A stretch of DNA of 64,000 nt from Monoplex corrugatus (GCA_030674185.1 JAPXFY010000026.1:38909392-38973391), one strand, 5' to 3'. Counted from the first letter of the stretch, positions 45,685 through 57,835 are shown. Notes: a model not told the origin generated them from the sequence alone. Program-made: numbers and translations.

Positions 45685-45972
45685 ATTGACTGTTTATGTC
45701 ACAGATCACTTACACGTGTAAGATACAAACATCCTGATGAGCATAATGTCAGCTGTCGTTTTTGTCAGACTTCCACTGAAGATGAGGTACATGTTATTTC
45801 ATGTTGCCTCAGTCGAAATGATTTACGTACCAATAAATTCCATCTAGATATTATAAAAATACATGTGTTTCATTTTTTTTTCTTGTCCAGAGATGAAGAA
45901 GATATCAAGAAGCTTGCAATATTTCTGTACAAATGTCAAAAGATTCTTGGGGAGATCGCAACACAAACATAA
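45685..45972 (+). pseudogene. Retroelement-type C-terminal fragment with CxxC-H-C motif
   Basis: Open frame of 95 codons without an initial Met: HRSLTRVRYKHPDEHNVSCRF, then CQTSTEDEVHVISCCLSRND and, towards the end, EDIKKLAIFLYKCQKILGEI followed by TAA. The pattern CxFC...EDExHxxxxCxxxxxLR...LAxFLYKxxKI is common at the C-terminus of LINE polyproteins in invertebrates, where CxxC-H-C is thought to bind nucleic acid. No upstream domain is present, so it is a truncated copy. A host gene 3' exon is less likely. Confidence 0.55.
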
Positions 45973-46833
<861 letters not shown>

Positions 46834-46835
<2 letters not shown>

Positions 46836-47495
46836 ACCTATGAAACGATTTCCCTTTTCTTTCTCTGTTTGAACAGCCCCATGCCACTTAACAGGTTTGA
46901 GACGTTTCCATAACTCCAGAATTTGTTACATACGATTACTGAGGCTGGATGTTTCTACGGCTCACACGCACACATGCACGCACGTACCACACACACACGC
47001 ACGCACATACACACAGAGAGAATTGCAGTAGTGTTTGTTAATTATGTACAACTAAAGACCTTAGTTAATCACCAGAGTTACTAGTCTCAGTCATAATGAA
47101 GATTTATGTTGTGTTCTGTGAGAATAATTCAGTGACTTAAAAATCGGCATTTGACACCATGGACATGAAATGGCAATTATCCTTATCCTACCCCTTCACT
47201 TTTTAACATCCCCTTCTACCGACTCTAAATGGAAGTATTTAATTCATAATATAATTCATAATATTACAGAATTTCTCAAAACGATCATCAGACAATTAAT
47301 GTACTCACCTATTAACCTTGCACTCCCCGTCGAGTTGTACAGCGATAAGTAAAACACGCTTGTCAGTCAAAAAAACACGCCGGTCATTACTAAAATGTAT
47401 TAAGCCCAGCTGCTGGTACCGAGCAGACCAGTCTTCTTAAGATGGTGGCTCGATGGGGCCAGTCGCACACATAGCGTGCGCCGTCTATATATAGG
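46834..47495. other. Non-coding stretch
   Basis: Small CA/CACG tract at 46965-47015. No coding region recognised; the last 100 bp may be mariner element sequence without readable transposase. Confidence 0.35.
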
Positions 47496-47660
47496 ATGCC
47501 TGTGAGAGGCAAAGATTATGCCAGTGACGAGGAAGTGAAAACTGCAGTGAAGACGTGGCTCCAAGCACAGTCAACAGAATTTGACGAGGCAGGGATACAT
47601 GCCCTCATTCGAAGGTGGAACATTACTATTGAGAGAAATAGTGACTATGTTGAGAAGTAG
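47496..47660 (+). pseudogene. Mariner-type transposase C-terminus
   Basis: 54 codons: DYASDEEVKTAVKTWLQAQS, FDEAGIHALIRRWNITIERN and DYVEK before TAG. The pattern (F/Y)xSDEEVKxAVxxWLxxQxxEFxxxGIxxLxxRWxxCIxxxGDYVEK is the end of mariner transposases. The catalytic region is absent, so the copy is 5'-deleted. The element's 3' end is probably TACTTTTTGACTCACCCTCGTA at 47749-47770, with the terminal TA typical of mariner insertions. Confidence 0.85.
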
Positions 47661-47889
47661 GGATGTGATCCCCAGAAGACCGCTTCATTTTGATGTATGA
47701 TACATGTTCCTGTGTCGGTAATTGTTCCTGTACTAAAGAAAAAGGCATTACTTTTTGACTCACCCTCGTAATTTATTTTACTTTCAGTTTCTATTTAAAA
47801 GTATAGAAAAGTTGATGCACGCTAATGTTATTTTATGGTAATTCGTGCAACCATCCATTGAGGTGTTGAATTAATTAACCCTTTCACTC

Positions 47890-48313
47890 CCTGGCCCTAT
47901 TGGGGATAGAAATTTCCTCTTTTCTCTTTGTTTCTGGCTTGTTCCTCTGCTTTCTGTCATTTCTTCCTATCTTTTTCTGCTGTGCTGGTCCATTCACCTG
48001 TGTGTGTCCAATAAAGTCTTACGTACTTTGAGGATTGATCATTGGGTACATGTATCAAGTCTGTTTTTGGTCTAAGAAATGTTGATATGCGGAAGCAATT
48101 TCAGGTAATTAAGGCCTGTTTTTATATATGTTTTAGTGTCCTTAGTTATGTTTAAACCTGTATTCAAGTATGTTTTGGAAATCCTGTGTGTGATAAATTG
48201 GACGGAGTGGTCAATGCCAGAGGCGTCTGTATAGATTGTGTGCGCGAATTCATTGATATGCGTGCTTAATTTCCTTCTCTCTCTCTCTCTGTCTCTCTCT
48301 GTCTCTCTCTGTC

Positions 48314-48402
<89 letters not shown>

Positions 48403-48535
48403 GCCTCTCTCTCTCTCTCTCTCTTTTTCCTGTTGTGTGTGCATTGTGTATGTTTTGAAACGGTTATAGCCCTGATATGGCTTTACGCAGTCAGCTGGAA
48501 TTTAAACAAAAATAACAATAACAATTACAGGGCAA
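47890..48535 (+). mobile_element. Dispersed repeat family R, copy 3
   Basis: GATAGAAATTTCCTCTTTTC, the TGGTCCATTCACCTGTGTGT block, TTGGACGGAGTGGTCAATGC and the 3' end GCGGTTATAGCCCTGATATGG-type sequence (48459) with an (AACAAT) tail at 48509-48527. A TC microsatellite (48274-48427) lies inside. Immediately to the right of the tail a 15-bp tandem array begins. Confidence 0.65.
48274..48427. repeat. (TC)n microsatellite
   Basis: TC repeats with TGTC interruptions and one TGTGTGTG block. Confidence 0.95.
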
Positions 48536-48539
48536 TCCC

Positions 48540-49475
48540 GTTTCGCCCTAACCCGTTTCGCCCTTTCCCATTTCGCCCTTTCCCATTCCGCCCTTTTCCA
48601 TTCCGCCCTTTTCCATATCGCCCTTTCCCATTTCGCCCTTTCCAATTTCGCCCTTTCCATTTCGCCCTTTCTATTTCGCCCTTTCCTATTTCGCCCTTTC
48701 CTATTTCCTTCCATTTCGCCCTTTCCCATTTCGCCCTTTCCCATTTCGCCCTTTCCCATTTCGCCCTTTCCCATTTCGCCCTTTTCCTATTTCACCCTTT
48801 CCTATTTCGCCCTTTCCCATTTCGCCCTTTCCTATTTCGCCCTTTCCCGTTTCGCCCTTTCCTATTTCGCCCTTTCCTATTTCGCCCTTTCCTTTTTCGC
48901 CCTTTCCCATTTCGCCCTTTCCATTTCGCCCTTTCCCATTTCGCCCTTTCCTATTTCGCCCTTTCCTATTTCGCCCTTTCCTTTTTCGCCCTTTCCCATT
49001 TCGCCCTTTCCCATTTCGCCCTTTCCATTTCGCCCTTTCCCATTCCGCCCTTCCATTTCGCCCTTTCCCATTTCGCCCTTTCCTATTTCGCCCTTTCCCA
49101 TTCCGCCCTTTCCTATTTCGCCCTTTCCCATTTCGCCCTTTCCCATTCCGCCCTTTCCCATTTCGCCCTTTCCATTTCGCCCTTTCCCATTCCGCCCTTC
49201 CATTTCGCCCTTTCCCATTTCGCCCTTTCCCATTCTCCCCTTTCCCATTTCGCCCTTACCCATTCCGCCATTCCATTTCGCCCTTTCCCATTCCGCCCTT
49301 TCCCATTCCGCCCTTTCCTATTTCGCCCTTTCCCATTTCGCCCTTTCCAATTTCGCTCTTTCCAATTTCGCCCTTTCCTATTTCGCCCTTTCCTATTTCG
49401 CCCTTTCCTATTTCGCCCTTTCCAATTTCGCCCTTTCCATTTCGCCCTTTTCCATTTCGCCTTTCCATTTAGCCC
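48540..49475. repeat. 15-bp minisatellite TTTCGCCCTTTCCCA, about 60 units
   Basis: Unit TTTCGCCCTTTCCYA with variants TTCCGCCC, TTTCCTT and shortened 12-13-bp units. The + strand is nearly all pyrimidine plus one G per unit. It translates as repeating Phe-Arg-Pro-Phe-Pro on + and Met-Gly-Lys-Gly-Glu on -, so frames of up to 447 codons are open. There is no unique flanking coding sequence or splice context, so I treat it as non-coding. Confidence 0.95.
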
Positions 49476-49840
49476 CTATGAAAATGAAGACTTTAACAAA
49501 CTGTGTGGTTTCATTTTCTGGAGAAGGCCGTTGACACAGGCATTCACAGTATTCACAACAACATGTTTCAGAGTTTATTGACTCCACGAGCTTGATGGAT
49601 ACGATAGTGGTAGCCATTTAATAAATAGGCCTAGATACGAAACTGGAAACCGTTTAAACAGAGGCCTACCACAGACCTCTGTCTTTCCTCCCCCATTTTG
49701 TAGTAATCACACAAAGATCCATGTGTCAGGGTCAAAACAAACAAACAAATAAAAACAAAACAAACAAACGAAAATTGAAAAACTGACAATGAAGTTTTGT
49801 GTGCTACGAAATGAAATGGCTTACCAATAACAAATCGCCT

Positions 49841-49843
<3 letters not shown>
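49476..49843. other. Non-coding stretch
   Basis: No feature recognised apart from AAAC-rich sequence at about 49735-49780. Confidence 0.4.
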
Positions 49844-49906
<63 letters not shown>

Positions 49907-49956
49907 AAAAGAAAGAAAAAAAGAAAGAAAGAAAGAAAGAAAGGAAAGAAAGAAGG
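49844..49956. repeat. (GA)n and (AAAG)n microsatellites
   Basis: About 56 bp GA, then AAAG tetramers to 49956. Confidence 0.96.
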
Positions 49957-50031
49957 ACACCTAGCTTTCGTGTGTCATTGACACAACTTAAAAACACTTA
50001 AATAAGTGCAAGTCATTTGAGGCTTCGACAC

Positions 50032-50148
50032 TTCGACTCCCGCACCCTGTCCACCAGCATCCTGCATAGGTCACACATGCAGGAGGCTGGGGGATAAAGT
50101 GAGGGAATCAAAGAGTTAAATTTTTGCAGTTGGGAGTCAAAAGGTTAA
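50032..50148. mobile_element. Family M MITE, degraded
   Basis: CTTCGACTCCCGCACCCTGT at the left, then a CATGCAGGAGGCTGGGGGATAAAG-type inner arm, and GGGAGTCAAAAGGTTAA at the right. Confidence 0.65.
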
Positions 50149-50587
50149 TTTAATTACGCCACGTGCGCGAAGAAAGGTGACCCGTACTATGTAATATGGC
50201 GACCTGTTTCCCGCGAGTAAAGCCACCAGCATTTCATACGGACAATGGACAATTCCTAAATGTTAAAAAAACAAATAAAAAACAAAACAAACTGGCAAAC
50301 ACCAACAAGTTGAAGAAGCAACAACAACGAAATTCATTGCAGACCAAAATAAAACTTACGAAACATCTGTTGACGCCTTAAAAATTATCGGCACAATAAA
50401 CAAGGATCAAGATCTAGATCAATATCTTTCTTTTTCTTTCCTCCAACCCCTCCCCCACCCCCTTCTCCCTCCTACCTCCCTCCCCCTCCAAATTTTTCAC
50501 TCGACACGAACTTGCATTTCGCAACACGCGTCACATTGGATTACTGTTAGCCTACTTGATGGTTTGAAATAGACTGTAAAGTAAGTA
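50149..50587. other. Non-coding stretch upstream of tRNA-Ala
   Basis: A 61-codon frame starting at 50196 becomes Lys/Asn/Gln-rich and has no domain. C/T-rich around 50430-50500. No upstream tRNA promoter element can be claimed. Confidence 0.35.
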
Positions 50588-50659
50588 GGGGATGTAGCTC
50601 AGTGGTAGAGCGTTCGCTTTGCATGTGAAAGGCCCCGGGTTCGATCCCCGGCATCTCCA
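50588..50659 (+). tRNA. tRNA-Ala (anticodon TGC)
   Basis: A 72-nt gene. The acceptor stem GGGGATG pairs with CATCTCC (one G-T pair), with A as discriminator. D arm with A box TAGCTCAGTGGTAGA; anticodon arm CGCTTTGCATGTG with TGC in the loop; T arm CCCCGGGTTCGATCCCCGG with B box GGTTCGATCC. All stems are intact, there is no intron, and CCA is not encoded. A T run (50661-50676) directly downstream serves as a pol III terminator. It delivers alanine at GCA (and by wobble GCG/GCT) codons. With no mismatch beyond one wobble it looks functional, unlike the SINE heads elsewhere in the window. Confidence 0.95.
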
Positions 50660-50676
50660 CTTTTTTTTTTTTTTTT
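50660..50676 (+). terminator. Pol III T-run terminator
   Basis: A run of about 16 T directly after the tRNA-Ala, far above the four T needed for pol III termination. Confidence 0.8.
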
Positions 50677-50708
50677 AACTGATAATTGTATAGTCTGCGT
50701 TAATTGTT

Positions 50709-50731
50709 CCCCCCCCCCCCCCCCCCCCCGC
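50709..50731. repeat. Poly-C tract
   Basis: More than 20 consecutive C. Its true length is likely uncertain in any assembly. Confidence 0.95.
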
Positions 50732-50884
50732 TACAAACACTCTCGTCCTTGTGAAATTTTATTATTTTGTATTTGGTTAGGTTACGTTACGTTAGATTAG
50801 AATAACTATGTTTTTTTAAATTTTTGTATACTATATTATATTACCTTCTGTCATGTTGTGTCAGTCATATTATATTATATCAAT

Positions 50885-51344
50885 AGAGTAGTCTGGACCG
50901 CCTCGAAAATTATTGGGACCACTTTGGAGCCCCTTGAGTCCATCTATGTCAAAAGAATGAAAAAGAAGGTCAAATCCATTGTGGCCGACGAGGGCCATCC
51001 GGCAAATATTTTCTTCTCCCCCATCCCTTCTGGTAAACGATTCAGGTCCTTTAAGGCCAGGACAAGCCGGTTAAGCAACAGCTTCTACGTGAAGGCGGTC
51101 CGTGACACTGTCCCTACTTAGATTTGTTCACGTGAGGTGTGCCGGGGCTTTGGAGTTCAGGATGAGCAGAGGAGAGAGAGAGCATGCGGATGTGTACAAT
51201 TCTATTATGTTGGAGCAAACATTGTGTGCGTGCATTGTGGGGTTGTGTGTGAGAGAGGGTATGCGAGGGTAGAGAGAGGGTGTGTGGGTGCGTACGTGTG
51301 CATGTGTATGTGTATGTGTGTGTGTTTGACTCCGCGCACATTCG

Positions 51345-51436
<92 letters not shown>

Positions 51437-52036
51437 TGTGTGTGTGTGTGTGTGGGTGGGTGGGTGGGGGGTCGGCTGCGTGTGTGCGAGTACGTATGTC
51501 CAATTTCCGTCATGACACTTTGATCCTTCTTCTTCCCGAGAATGTAATATTTTTTAATCGGTTGCTTGTACATGTGTTTCTGTCGGCTGACTTAAAAAGT
51601 TTAACCTTGACCTCTTAGTCTACATACTCATTTTATTGTATTTAACTCATTTTGATTTTAATGTGCATATCGCATTGCATCTTTAATCAAATTTTTCTAT
51701 ACCTACCAATGTTGTTTTTCAATGAGTATTGCCCTTTTTGTCCTTTGTTAAAAGTCCTAACCAAGGCATCTGACTCTTATGATGTGCTTTTTTAACCGTG
51801 CATTTTTAGAATTAGTCGTAATCTTTGATATTGTGTTCGACAAAGAGGGAGGGGGAGAGAGATGAGGGGAGGGAGAGGGTGAGGGAGGGTGAAAGAGAGA
51901 GTGAGAGAGAGTAAGACATGTGTGTACATTTGTTTACCGGTATGCGTTCTTGTTCCTGTATGTATTTTAATGCGAACGCCAAGACAATTTCCCATTGTGA
52001 TGCTCTGGGCTAAATAAAATTCTTGTATTCTTGTAT
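50885..52036 (+). mobile_element. 5'-truncated LINE with reverse-transcriptase tail and (TTGTATTC)n end
   Basis: Coding part to the stop at 51119: VVWTASKIIGTTLEPLESIY, KKVKSIVADEGHPANIFFSP, then PSGKRFRSFKARTSRLSNSF. The pattern KIIG...LExIY...A..IxxDxxHPxxxxFxxxPSGxRxRSxxxRTxRLxNSF is the end of a LINE protein family common in fish and invertebrates. A 3' region follows with a (TG)n tract (51344-51455) and the terminus ACAATTTCCCATTGTGATGC then AAATAAAATTCTTGTATTCTTGTATTC, a tandem tail normal for such LINEs. Confidence 0.75.
51344..51455. repeat. (TG)n microsatellite
   Basis: TG repeat with a GGTG and a GATG interruption, followed by GGGT repeats. Confidence 0.96.
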
Positions 52037-52222
52037 TCTTCTTTTATTATATTTTATCATATCATATCATATTATATTATATATTATAGTATAGTATATT
52101 ATATATTATATATATTATTTATATTATATTATATTATATTATATTATATTATATTATATTATATTATATATATTATATTATATTATATTATATTATATTA
52201 TATTATATTATATTATATATAA
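52036..52222. repeat. (ATATT)n pentanucleotide repeat
   Basis: TTATA pentamers for about 185 bp, with ATATAT and ATCAT variants at the edges. It begins immediately after the tail of the preceding LINE. Confidence 0.93.
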
Positions 52223-52239
52223 TGATATGATATCATATT

Positions 52240-52640
52240 ATCGTGTACCCTACTGCACGACGTTGGCGATCATGGCCCTCCATACCATCTATCCCTTGTC
52301 GCTGCAAGTACATCTCCCACCCTGTCTGTCCTCACCCACCCTGCAAGTCCGTCCAATATTTTCTCCTTGGGTCTACCTGGTCTTCTCTTTCCCTCCAGCT
52401 TTTTTGTGATCAGGTGCTCTAATTCCCCTTTCCTCATAAAATGGCCTATAGATGTTGCTTGTCTTTTCCTAATCTTCTTTATTATGTTTTCTTTGTGTCT
52501 GCCTCCATCAAGACTGTCTCGTTTGTTTTTTCTTTGTTGTCCATGAAACACTGAACATTCTTCTTCGAAACCACATTTCGGCTGCCTCAAGCTTGTTCTG
52601 ACTTTGCGTGTTGACTGTCCACGCTTCACAACCGTATAAC
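52240..52640 (-). pseudogene. LINE family L3 fragment
   Basis: Minus strand: QPKCGFEEECSVFHGQQRKN, IRKRQATSIGHFMRKGELEH and KLEGKRRPGRPKEKILDGLA. 3' end at the left (CCCTACTGCACGACGTTGGC). 5'-truncated. Confidence 0.8.
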
Positions 52641-52676
52641 ATTACATATTATATTACATTATAATATATTACATGA

Positions 52677-52850
52677 AAGCTGGAGGGAAAGAGAGCACCA
52701 GATAGACCCAGGGAGAAAATGCTAGACGGGCTTGCGGAGTGGCTGAAGACGAGGAGGGTGGAGGAGATGCTCGGGGCAACAAGAGATAGAGACAGATGGA
52801 AGTCCATGACCGCCAACGCCATGCGGCAGGGCACCTGATGATGATGATGA
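52677..52850 (+). pseudogene. LINE family L3 3' end in opposite orientation
   Basis: KLEGKRAPDRPREKMLDGLA followed by EWLKTRRVEEMLGATRDRDR and MTANAMRQGT, stop TGA at 52836, then (TGA)n. It gives the true C-terminus and tail of family L3. It points away from the minus-strand copy at 52240-52640, the two separated by a TTACATTA-rich spacer. Confidence 0.85.
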
Positions 52851-52916
52851 ATATATTACATCATGTTATATTACATCATTATAGAAGGCATCAGGGAATC
52901 ATGACCTGGATGTGGC

Positions 52917-55900
52917 CCAGTATTCATTATGTTTGTAGTGACAATAATGTATATGTGCATGTGTGGTGGAACATTGTTAGTATTCATTATGCTTGTAGTG
53001 ACAATAATGTATATGTGTATGTATGGTGAAACATTGTTAGTATTCATTTGTCTGGAGTGACAATATGTGTATGTGTGGTGAAACATTGTTAGTATTCATT
53101 ATGTTTGTAGTGACAATAACGTATATGTGTATGTATGGTGAAACATTGTTAGTATTCATTATGTTTGTAGTGACAATATGTGTATGTATGGTGAAACATT
53201 GTTAGTATTCATTATGTTTGTAGTGACAATAATGTATATGTGTATGTATGGTGAAACATTGTTAGTATTCATTATGTTTGTAGTGACAATATGTGTATGT
53301 ATATGTGTATGTATGGTGAAACGTTGTTAGTATTCATTATGTTTGTAGTGACAATAACGTATATGTGTATGTATGGTGAAACATTGTTAGTATTCATTAT
53401 GTTTGTATTGACAATATGTGTATGTGTGGTGAAACATTGTTAGTATTCATTATGTTTGTAGTGACAATAACGTATATGTGTATATATGGTGAAACATTGT
53501 TAGTATTCATTATGTTTGTATTGACAATATGTGTATGTATGGTGAAACATTGTTAGTATTCATTATGTTTGTAGTGACAATAATGTATATGTGTATGTAT
53601 GGTGAAACATTGTTAGTATTCATTATGTTTGTAGTGACAATATGTGTATGTATATGTGTATGTATGGTGAAACGTTGTTAGTATTCATTATGTTTGTAGT
53701 GACAATAACGTATATGTGTATGTATGGTGAAACATTGTTAGTATTCATTATGTTTGTAGTGACAATGTATATACATGTATGTATGTATGGTGAAACGTTG
53801 TTAGTATTCATTATGTTTGTAGTGACAATAACGTATACATGTATGTATGGTGAAACATTGTTAGTATTCATTATGTTTGTAGTGACAATGTATGTATGTA
53901 TGTATGGTGAAACGTTGTTAGTATTCATTATGTTTGTAGTGACAATAATGTATACATGTATGTATGGTGAAACATTGTCAACATTCATTATGTTTGTAGT
54001 GACAATAATGTATGCATGTATGTATGGTGAAACATTGTTAGTATTCATTATGTTTGTAGTGACAATGTATATACATGTATGTATGTATGGTGAAACATTG
54101 TTAGTATTCATTGTTTGTAGTGACAATAACGTATAAATGTATGTATGGTGAAACATTGTTAGTATTCATTATGTTTGTAGTGACAATGTATATACATGTA
54201 TGTATGTATGGTGAAACATTGTTAGTATTCATTATGCTTGTAGTGACAATAATGTATACATGTATGTATGGTGAAACATTGTTAGTATTCATTATGTTTG
54301 TAGTGACAATAATGTATGCATGTATGTATGGTGAAACATTGTTAGTATTCATTGTTTGTAGTGACAATAATGTATATGTGTATGTATGGTGAAACGTCGT
54401 TAGTATTCATTATGTTTGTAGTGACAATAATGTATGCATGTATGTATGGTGAAACATTGTTAGTATTCATTATGTTTGTAGTGACAATGTATACATGTAT
54501 GTATGGTGAAACATTGTCAACATTCATTATGTTTGTAGTGACAATAATGTATGCATGTATGTATGGTGAAACATTGTTAGTATTCATTATGTTTGTAGTG
54601 ACAATAACGTATATGTGTATGTGTGGTGAAACATTGTTAGTATTCATTGTTTGTAGTGACAATAATGTATATATGTATGTATGGTGAAACATTGTCAATA
54701 GTCATTATGTTTGTAGTGACAATTATGTATATGCGTATGTATGGTGAAACATTGTTAGTATTCATTATGTTTGTAGTGACAATAATGTATACATGTATGT
54801 ATTGTGAAACATTGTTAGTATTCATTATATTTGTAGTGACAATAATGTATACATGTATGTATGGTGAAACATTGTTAGTATTCATTATGTTTGTAATGAT
54901 AATAATGTATACATGTATGTGTGGTGAAACATTGTTAGTATTCATTATGTTTGTAGTGACAATGTATATATGTATGTATGGTGAAACATTGTTAGTATTC
55001 ATTATGTTTGTAGTGACAATGTATATATGTATGTATGGTGAAACATTGTTAGTATTCATTATGTTTGTAGTGACAAGGTATATATGTATGTATGGTGAAA
55101 CGTTGTTAGTATCCATTATGTTTGTAGTGACAATAACGTATACATGTATGTATGGTGAAACATTGTTAGTATTCATTATGTTTGTATTGACAATAATGTA
55201 TACATGTATGTATGGTGAAACATTGTTAGTATTCATTATGTTTGTAGTGACAATAATGTATACATGTATGTATGGTGAAACATTGTTAGTATTCATTATG
55301 TTTGTAGTGACAATAACGTATACATGTATGTATGGTGAAACATTGTTAGTATTCATTATGTTTGTAGTGACAATAATGTATATGTGTATGTATGGTGAAA
55401 CGTTGTTAGTATTCATTATGTTTGTAGTGACAAAAACGTACATGTGTAGGTATGGTGAAACATTGTTAGTATTCATTATGTTTGTAGTGACAATAATGTA
55501 TGTGTGTATGTATGGTGAAACATTGTTAGTATTCATTATATTTGTAGTGACAATGTATATATGTATGTATGGTGAGACGTTGTTAGTATTCATTATGTTT
55601 GTAGTGACAATAATGTATACATGTATGTATGGTGAAACATTGTCAACATTCATTGTTTGTAGTGACAATAATGTATGCATGTATGTATGGTGAAACATTG
55701 TTAGTATTCATTATGTTTGTAGTGACAATAATGTATATGTGTATGTATGGTGAAACATTGTCAATAGTCATTATGTTTGTAGTGACAATTATGTATATGT
55801 GTATGTATGGTGAAACATTGTCAACATTCATTATGTTTGTAGTGACAATAATGTCTATATGTATGTATGGTGAAACATTGTTTGTATTTATTATGTTTGT

Positions 55901-56575
55901 AGTGACAATAACGTATATGTGTATGTATGGTGAAACATTGTCAGTATTCATTATGTTTGTAGTGACAATAGCGTATAATATGTGTATGTATGGTGAAACA
56001 TTGTCAGTATTCATTATGTTTGTAGTGACAATAACGTATATGTGTATGTATGGTGAAACATTGTCAACATTCATTATGTTTGTAGTGACAATAATGTATA
56101 TGTGTATGTGTGGTGAAACGTTGTTAGTATTCATTATGTTTGTAGTGACGATAATGTATATGTGTATGTGTGGTGAAACATTGTTAGTATTCATTATGCT
56201 TGTAGTGACAGTAACGTATATGTGTATGTATGGTGAAACATTGTAAGTATTCATTATGTTTGTAGTGACGATAATGTATATGTGTATGTGTGGTGAAACG
56301 TTGTTAGTATTCATTATGTTTGTAGTGACAATAATGTATATGTGTATGTGTGGTGAAACGTTGTTAGTATTCATCATGTTTGTAGTGACGATAATGTATA
56401 TGTGTATGTGGGGTGAAACATTGTTAGTATTCATTATGCTTGTAGTGACAGTAACGTATATGTGTATGTATGGTGAAACATTGTAAGTATTCATTATGTT
56501 TGTAGTGACGATAATGTATATGTGTATGTGTGGTGAAACGTTGTTAGTATTCATTATGTTTGTAGTGACAAATCA
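52917..56575. repeat. 60-bp minisatellite, about 61 units, with higher-order structure
   Basis: Consensus TGTTTGTAGTGACAATAATG, TATATGTGTATGTATGGTGA, AACATTGTTAGTATTCATTA. Variants lack 2-3 bp (GACAATGTAT; CATTGTTTG) or substitute GTCAACATTC for GTTAGTATTC. Since 60 is divisible by 3 and the unit lacks stops in one frame of each strand, open frames of up to 353 codons run both ways as 20-residue repeats. These are not regarded as genes. At the right end, four-unit blocks of 240 bp are duplicated. Confidence 0.97.
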
Positions 56576-56649
56576 TATGTGTATGTGTATGGTTAAACGT
56601 TGTTAATATACATTCATTTGTGCTCATGTACTAATGTGTGTATTCTGGG

Positions 56650-56771
56650 TGTGTGTCTGTGTGAGTGTGTGCGTGCGTGTATGAGTGTGTGTGTGTGTGT
56701 GTGAGTGTGTATGTGTGTGTTTGTGTGTGTGTATGTTTGAGTGTGTGTGTGTGTGTTTGTGTATGTGTGTA

Positions 56772-56865
<94 letters not shown>
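56650..56865. repeat. (TG)n microsatellite with GTAT/GAGT interruptions
   Basis: About 215 bp, with the last 70 bp pure TG. Confidence 0.96.
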
Positions 56866-56870
<5 letters not shown>

Positions 56871-56877
56871 GACTACA

Positions 56878-57305
56878 AATATACTAGAACTGTTATGATT
56901 TTTCAGACTATACGTATAACAGAGCTGTATTGATTATTCAGACTATAAATATACCAGAACTGTATTGACTGTTTAGACTATAAGTACACCAGAGTTATGA
57001 TTATTTGCACTATAAATATACCAGAGTTGTTATGATTATTTGTACTATAAATACACCAGAGCTGTTGTGATTATTTGTACTATGAATACACCAGAGTTGT
57101 TATGATTGTTTAGACTATAGATATACCAGAGCTGTTATGATTATTTGTACTATAAATATACCAAAGCTGTTATGATTATTTGTACTATAAATATACCAGA
57201 GCTGTTATGATTATTTGTACTGTAAATACACCAGAGTTATGATTGTTTAGACTATAAATATACCAGAGCTGTTATGATTATTTGTACCATAAATATACCA
57301 GAGCG
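56878..57305. repeat. 35-bp minisatellite, about 12 units
   Basis: Consensus CTGTTATGATTATTTGTACT followed by ATAAATATACCAGAG. Units on the left are more diverged (CAGACTATA in place of TGTACTATA); some units lack CTGT. Confidence 0.93.
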
Positions 57306-57368
57306 CCATGCAGCTGGGCACATGATGATGATTATATACTGGCTTAGGGAAAGACCTCCAGTAGCTGA

Positions 57369-57388
57369 GGGGGGGGGGGGGGGGGGGG
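57369..57388. repeat. Poly-G tract
   Basis: About 20 consecutive G, flanked by unique sequence. Confidence 0.95.
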
Positions 57389-57654
57389 AAATCTCGTACA
57401 GACGCAGGACCTGGCGCTGCCTCATCCTGAAGGGACTTCAAAGGGCTATCGCCATTCTGTTCTTGTCTGATGTAGATGACCGTGTACACATTTGCGTTGT
57501 ATCGCATTGTACAGAGTTTTGTCAGAAGGCAACTGCAGTCTGGTACACTGGCTTCAGCCACCTCAAGGTTTGCTGAAGGGGTTCCCCGCCCTTAGCTTAC
57601 AGCCAAAAGACCTGAACGGTGAGGTTAGAAGACCAGGGTTTTAAGGCGGCTCTT

Positions 57655-57835
57655 TTAACCCTTTGACCTCACTCTATCCACCTGCTGCAAAAAAACTTAA
57701 CCCTTTGACTCCCTCACCTCTATGCACTAGCTTCCTTCAGGAAGCTGGTGGATAGGGTGAGGGATTAAATCAAAAACTTAACCCTCTGACTCCCTTACCT
57801 CTATCCACCAGCTTCCTGCAGGAACCTACACACCT
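57655..57835. mobile_element. Family M MITE, rearranged
   Basis: TTAACCCTTTGACCTCACTC, then TTAACCCTTTGACTCCCTCA with inner hairpin AGCTTCCTTCAGGAAGCTGG, then a second TTAACCCTCTGACTCCCTTA with half of the hairpin (CAGCTTCCTGCAGGAA). The right outer end is missing. Confidence 0.7.

Noticed and set aside
48238..49581. 447-codon frame of FRPFP repeats and its antisense MGKGE frames
   Set aside because: Produced by a 15-bp minisatellite whose length is a multiple of 3; flanks are microsatellite and non-coding.
50196..50381. 61-codon frame starting in a CG-containing context near the tRNA
   Set aside because: Becomes Lys/Asn/Gln-rich low complexity; no domain, no splice donor I can defend.
54637..56554. 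Frames of 200-353 codons on both strands in the 60-bp array
   Set aside because: 20-residue repeats on both strands from a stop-free 60-bp unit; indels break them at intervals and nothing unique is attached.
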